From contig JAFYPS010000043.1 of the NCBI GenBank assembly GCA_017547395.1, positions 1 to 6,880 of the forward strand: a stretch of DNA of 6,880 bases, given 5' to 3'. Shown here piece after piece: positions 5,585 through 6,880 of this stretch. The notes below the pieces were generated by a model. That model saw only the letters and a program-made list of their open reading frames with translations. It was not told where the DNA came from and did no database searches. The position numbers were made by a program, and so were the translations under genes. The stretch comes from Clostridia bacterium. Lineage in GTDB: Bacteria > Bacillota_A > Clostridia > Oscillospirales > CAG-272. Position 1 is the first letter of the stretch. Every line of letters starts with the position of its first letter.

Positions 5585-6583
5585 ATGACAGGAGAAAATA
5601 CTCCCTTTGATTTTGCCGCAGCGAAAAAGGTTTTTTCGCGTATCGGCTTTGCGCTTATCGCTTTTATAGCAGTTTCATATGCAGTTGTATTTGCACTTGA
5701 ACTGCTTGCATTATATTTCTGGAATGAAAACGCGCTTGGCGGTACTGTTTCTATGGTCATTTCGGCAATCGGAATGTACTGCGCGGGCATACCCGTATTC
5801 TATCTGCTGATAAAAAAGATCAAGCCGCTGAAAAGCGAAACAGGCACTGCAAAGTTTTCTACGCTTGCCGTGCTATTCTGCATAGGTGTGTGCTTTATGT
5901 ATGCGGGCTCCTTTGTGGGAAACGCCGCGTATACCTTTGTGAGCGAAAAGTTCAGAATTTACGTTTACGAAGCAACGCTTGAAATTATTTCTTCGGTTCC
6001 GTGGTATTATGCTTTCGTAATGACGGTAATTCTTGCCCCCTTCTTTGAAGAACTCGTCTTCAGAAAACTGATTATAAGCCGCACCGCTGTCTACGGCGAA
6101 AAGCTTGCAATTTTGTTCTCGGCAATCACGTTTGCATTTTTCCATATGAGCATACAGCAGTTTTTCTATGCATTTCTTATGGGACTTGTGCTTGGATATC
6201 TCTACATCAGGACGTCAAAGCTTATCTACCCTATAATTCTGCACGCGAGCATAAACCTGTTCGGCTCGGTATTTCCGCTTATCCTTATGGAATACGCGGG
6301 ATACGAGGAACTTCTCACTGCCGAAACGCCTGAGGCTATGCTTGAAATTGCCGCAGCAAACCCCGTCGGCTATGCCGCTATAATGATTTACAGCATTTTG
6401 GTTCTTGCCCTTGCCTTTGGCGGACTTGCACTTTTCTTTGCTTACAAGAAGAAGCTCCACTTTAACGCGGCTCCGCTCGACCTCCCGCGCGACAGCGAGG
6501 CGACGGTCGCCTTTACGGGTATCGGCGTTGTGCTTTTCATTTTAACAACTGTTATTTTACCCGTAGTTCTTTCTGTGATATGA
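5585..6583 (+). CDS. CPBP family intramembrane glutamic endopeptidase (CAAX protease / ABI family)
   Basis: This membrane-embedded protease of 332 residues starts from the ATG chosen by its ribosome binding site. The family signature is complete. Motif 1, APFFEELVFRKL, carries E155, E156 and R160; motif 2, FAFFHM, carries H187; motif 3, HASIN, carries H220 and N224. The Glu pair and the two His residues are the catalytic positions of the Rce1/CPBP fold. About eight membrane segments are visible, starting at residues 18-45, with a soluble loop at about 235-262 between the catalytic core and the C-terminal segments. Bacterial relatives are tied to bacteriocin immunity, peptide maturation or regulated proteolysis, but the substrate here cannot be told. 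No bacteriocin or peptide gene is adjacent. It stands alone, divergent from the EIIC-like gene, and ends at its own terminator. Confidence 0.92.
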   Translation: MTGENTPFDFAAAKKVFSRIGFALIAFIAVSYAVVFALELLALYFWNENALGGTVSMVISAIGMYCAGIPVFYLLIKKIKPLKSETGTAKFSTLAVLFCIGVCFMYAGSFVGNAAYTFVSEKFRIYVYEATLEIISSVPWYYAFVMTVILAPFFEELVFRKLIISRTAVYGEKLAILFSAITFAFFHMSIQQFFYAFLMGLVLGYLYIRTSKLIYPIILHASINLFGSVFPLILMEYAGYEELLTAETPEAMLEIAAANPVGYAAIMIYSILVLALAFGGLALFFAYKKKLHFNAAPLDLPRDSEATVAFTGIGVVLFILTTVILPVVLSVI

Positions 6584-6584
6584 G

Positions 6585-6614
6585 ATAAAAAACCGCCGAA
6601 AGGCGGTTTTTTAT
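6585..6614 (+). terminator. Rho-independent terminator of the CPBP protease gene
   Basis: A 13-bp stem (6585-6597 with 6602-6614) has a CCGCC/GGCGG core, a GAAA tetraloop and a run of six T. It begins two bases after the stop codon. The symmetric A and T tracts would allow function from both sides. Confidence 0.93.
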
Positions 6615-6671
6615 GATTGCATCAATGCGATAAATTAATGTTTACGTGGGGTAGATTGAAGACCTAAAATC

Positions 6672-6747
6672 TGTAGGGGAGGCGTTTCGCCTCCCGATTG
6701 TTAAACCAAAATCTGCGCTTTTCGGGAGGGGAGACCCCTCCCCTACA
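6672..6747. repeat. Palindromic intergenic repeat, copy 2 (TGTAGGGG...CCCCTACA)
   Basis: The 76-bp element has perfect 11-bp terminal inverted repeats, TGTAGGGGAGG (6672-6682) and CCTCCCCTACA (6737-6747). Each half also folds alone: GGGAGGCG/CGCCTCCC with a TTT loop (6677-6695) and GGGAGGGG/CCCCTCCC with an AGA loop (6724-6742). CCTCCCG (6690-6696) can pair with CGGGAGG (6723-6729), so one long stem and two small hairpins are alternative folds. The layout matches copy 1 at 3911-3980, while the internal stem sequences differ by compensated changes. It does not encode a transposase. Confidence 0.82.
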
Positions 6748-6790
6748 AAATCATTGTAAATTCAGGTGATGATTGAACAAATGCAAAAAC

Positions 6791-6844
6791 GGTTCCGCCG
6801 ATATTTTACCAAAATCGATGCGCCACGCGCATCGAGGCGGAATC
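6791..6844. other. Structured intergenic sequence that can fold as a three-way junction
   Basis: GGTTCCGCC (6791-6799) pairs with GGCGGAATC (6836-6844), nine pairs including one G-T. This stem encloses two hairpins: ATTTT-ACC-AAAAT (6803-6815) and CGATGCGC-CAC-GCGCATCG (6816-6834). I cannot match it to a known riboswitch or small RNA. It could be another dispersed repeat or the start of a structured RNA continuing past the window. The remainder of 6615-6880 shows no supported gene. Confidence 0.5.
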
Positions 6845-6880
6845 GAGCGCGCGACAGAACAAAGGTTCAAAATAAGATGA

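Noticed and set aside
6769..6880. An arginine-rich plus-strand frame starting MIEQMQKRFRRYF and open to the window end.
   Set aside because: It overlaps the three-way-junction sequence, lacks a properly spaced ribosome binding site and promoter, and has a composition explained by the palindromes. The missing downstream part prevents a firm decision.

Overview
This 6.9-kb window looks like chromosomal DNA from an anaerobic Firmicute of the class Clostridia, probably an Oscillospirales- or Christensenellales-type gut bacterium. That placement is an inference. It rests on moderate G+C content, AGGAG-type ribosome binding sites, hairpin terminators with A/T-rich flanks, a ParC-like topoisomerase with an HPHGDAAIYET motif, a PTS_EIIC_2/PfoR-like membrane protein, and GTAGGGG...CCCCTAC intergenic palindromes. 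No rRNA, tRNA, transposase or CRISPR array is visible.

Positions 1-3863 hold a plus-strand operon already under way at the window edge. It starts with the 3' part of a Sua5-type threonylcarbamoyl-AMP synthase (tRNA t6A modification). An ATGA overlap leads to an uncharacterised 242-residue protein that reads like a PD-(D/E)xK nuclease fold with a C-terminal winged helix. After a 16-nt gap comes a full-length type IIA topoisomerase A subunit (ParC-like, 730 residues). A strong hairpin terminator closes the unit.

Positions 3864-4461 form a small accessory block. It contains a 70-bp palindromic repeat, a tiny minus-strand frame of doubtful coding status, a compact two-way promoter and operator region, and a 72-residue XRE-type repressor with its own terminator. 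The terminators at the two ends of this block carry the same 30-bp sequence in direct orientation, so the block looks like an insertion between parC and its convergent neighbour.

Positions 4464-6614 hold two divergently transcribed membrane-protein genes. A minus-strand PTS EIIC-like protein (PfoR-type, with no EIIA or EIIB nearby) and a plus-strand CPBP-family intramembrane protease share a 137-bp intergenic region with recognisable promoters on both strands. The protease gene ends in a GAAA-loop terminator.

Positions 6615-6880 contain no convincing gene. They hold a second palindrome of the same repeat family (76 bp) and a separate sequence that folds on paper into a three-way junction. 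The features most worth following up are the nuclease-like gene coupled to sua5 and parC, and the XRE block with its divergent promoters.
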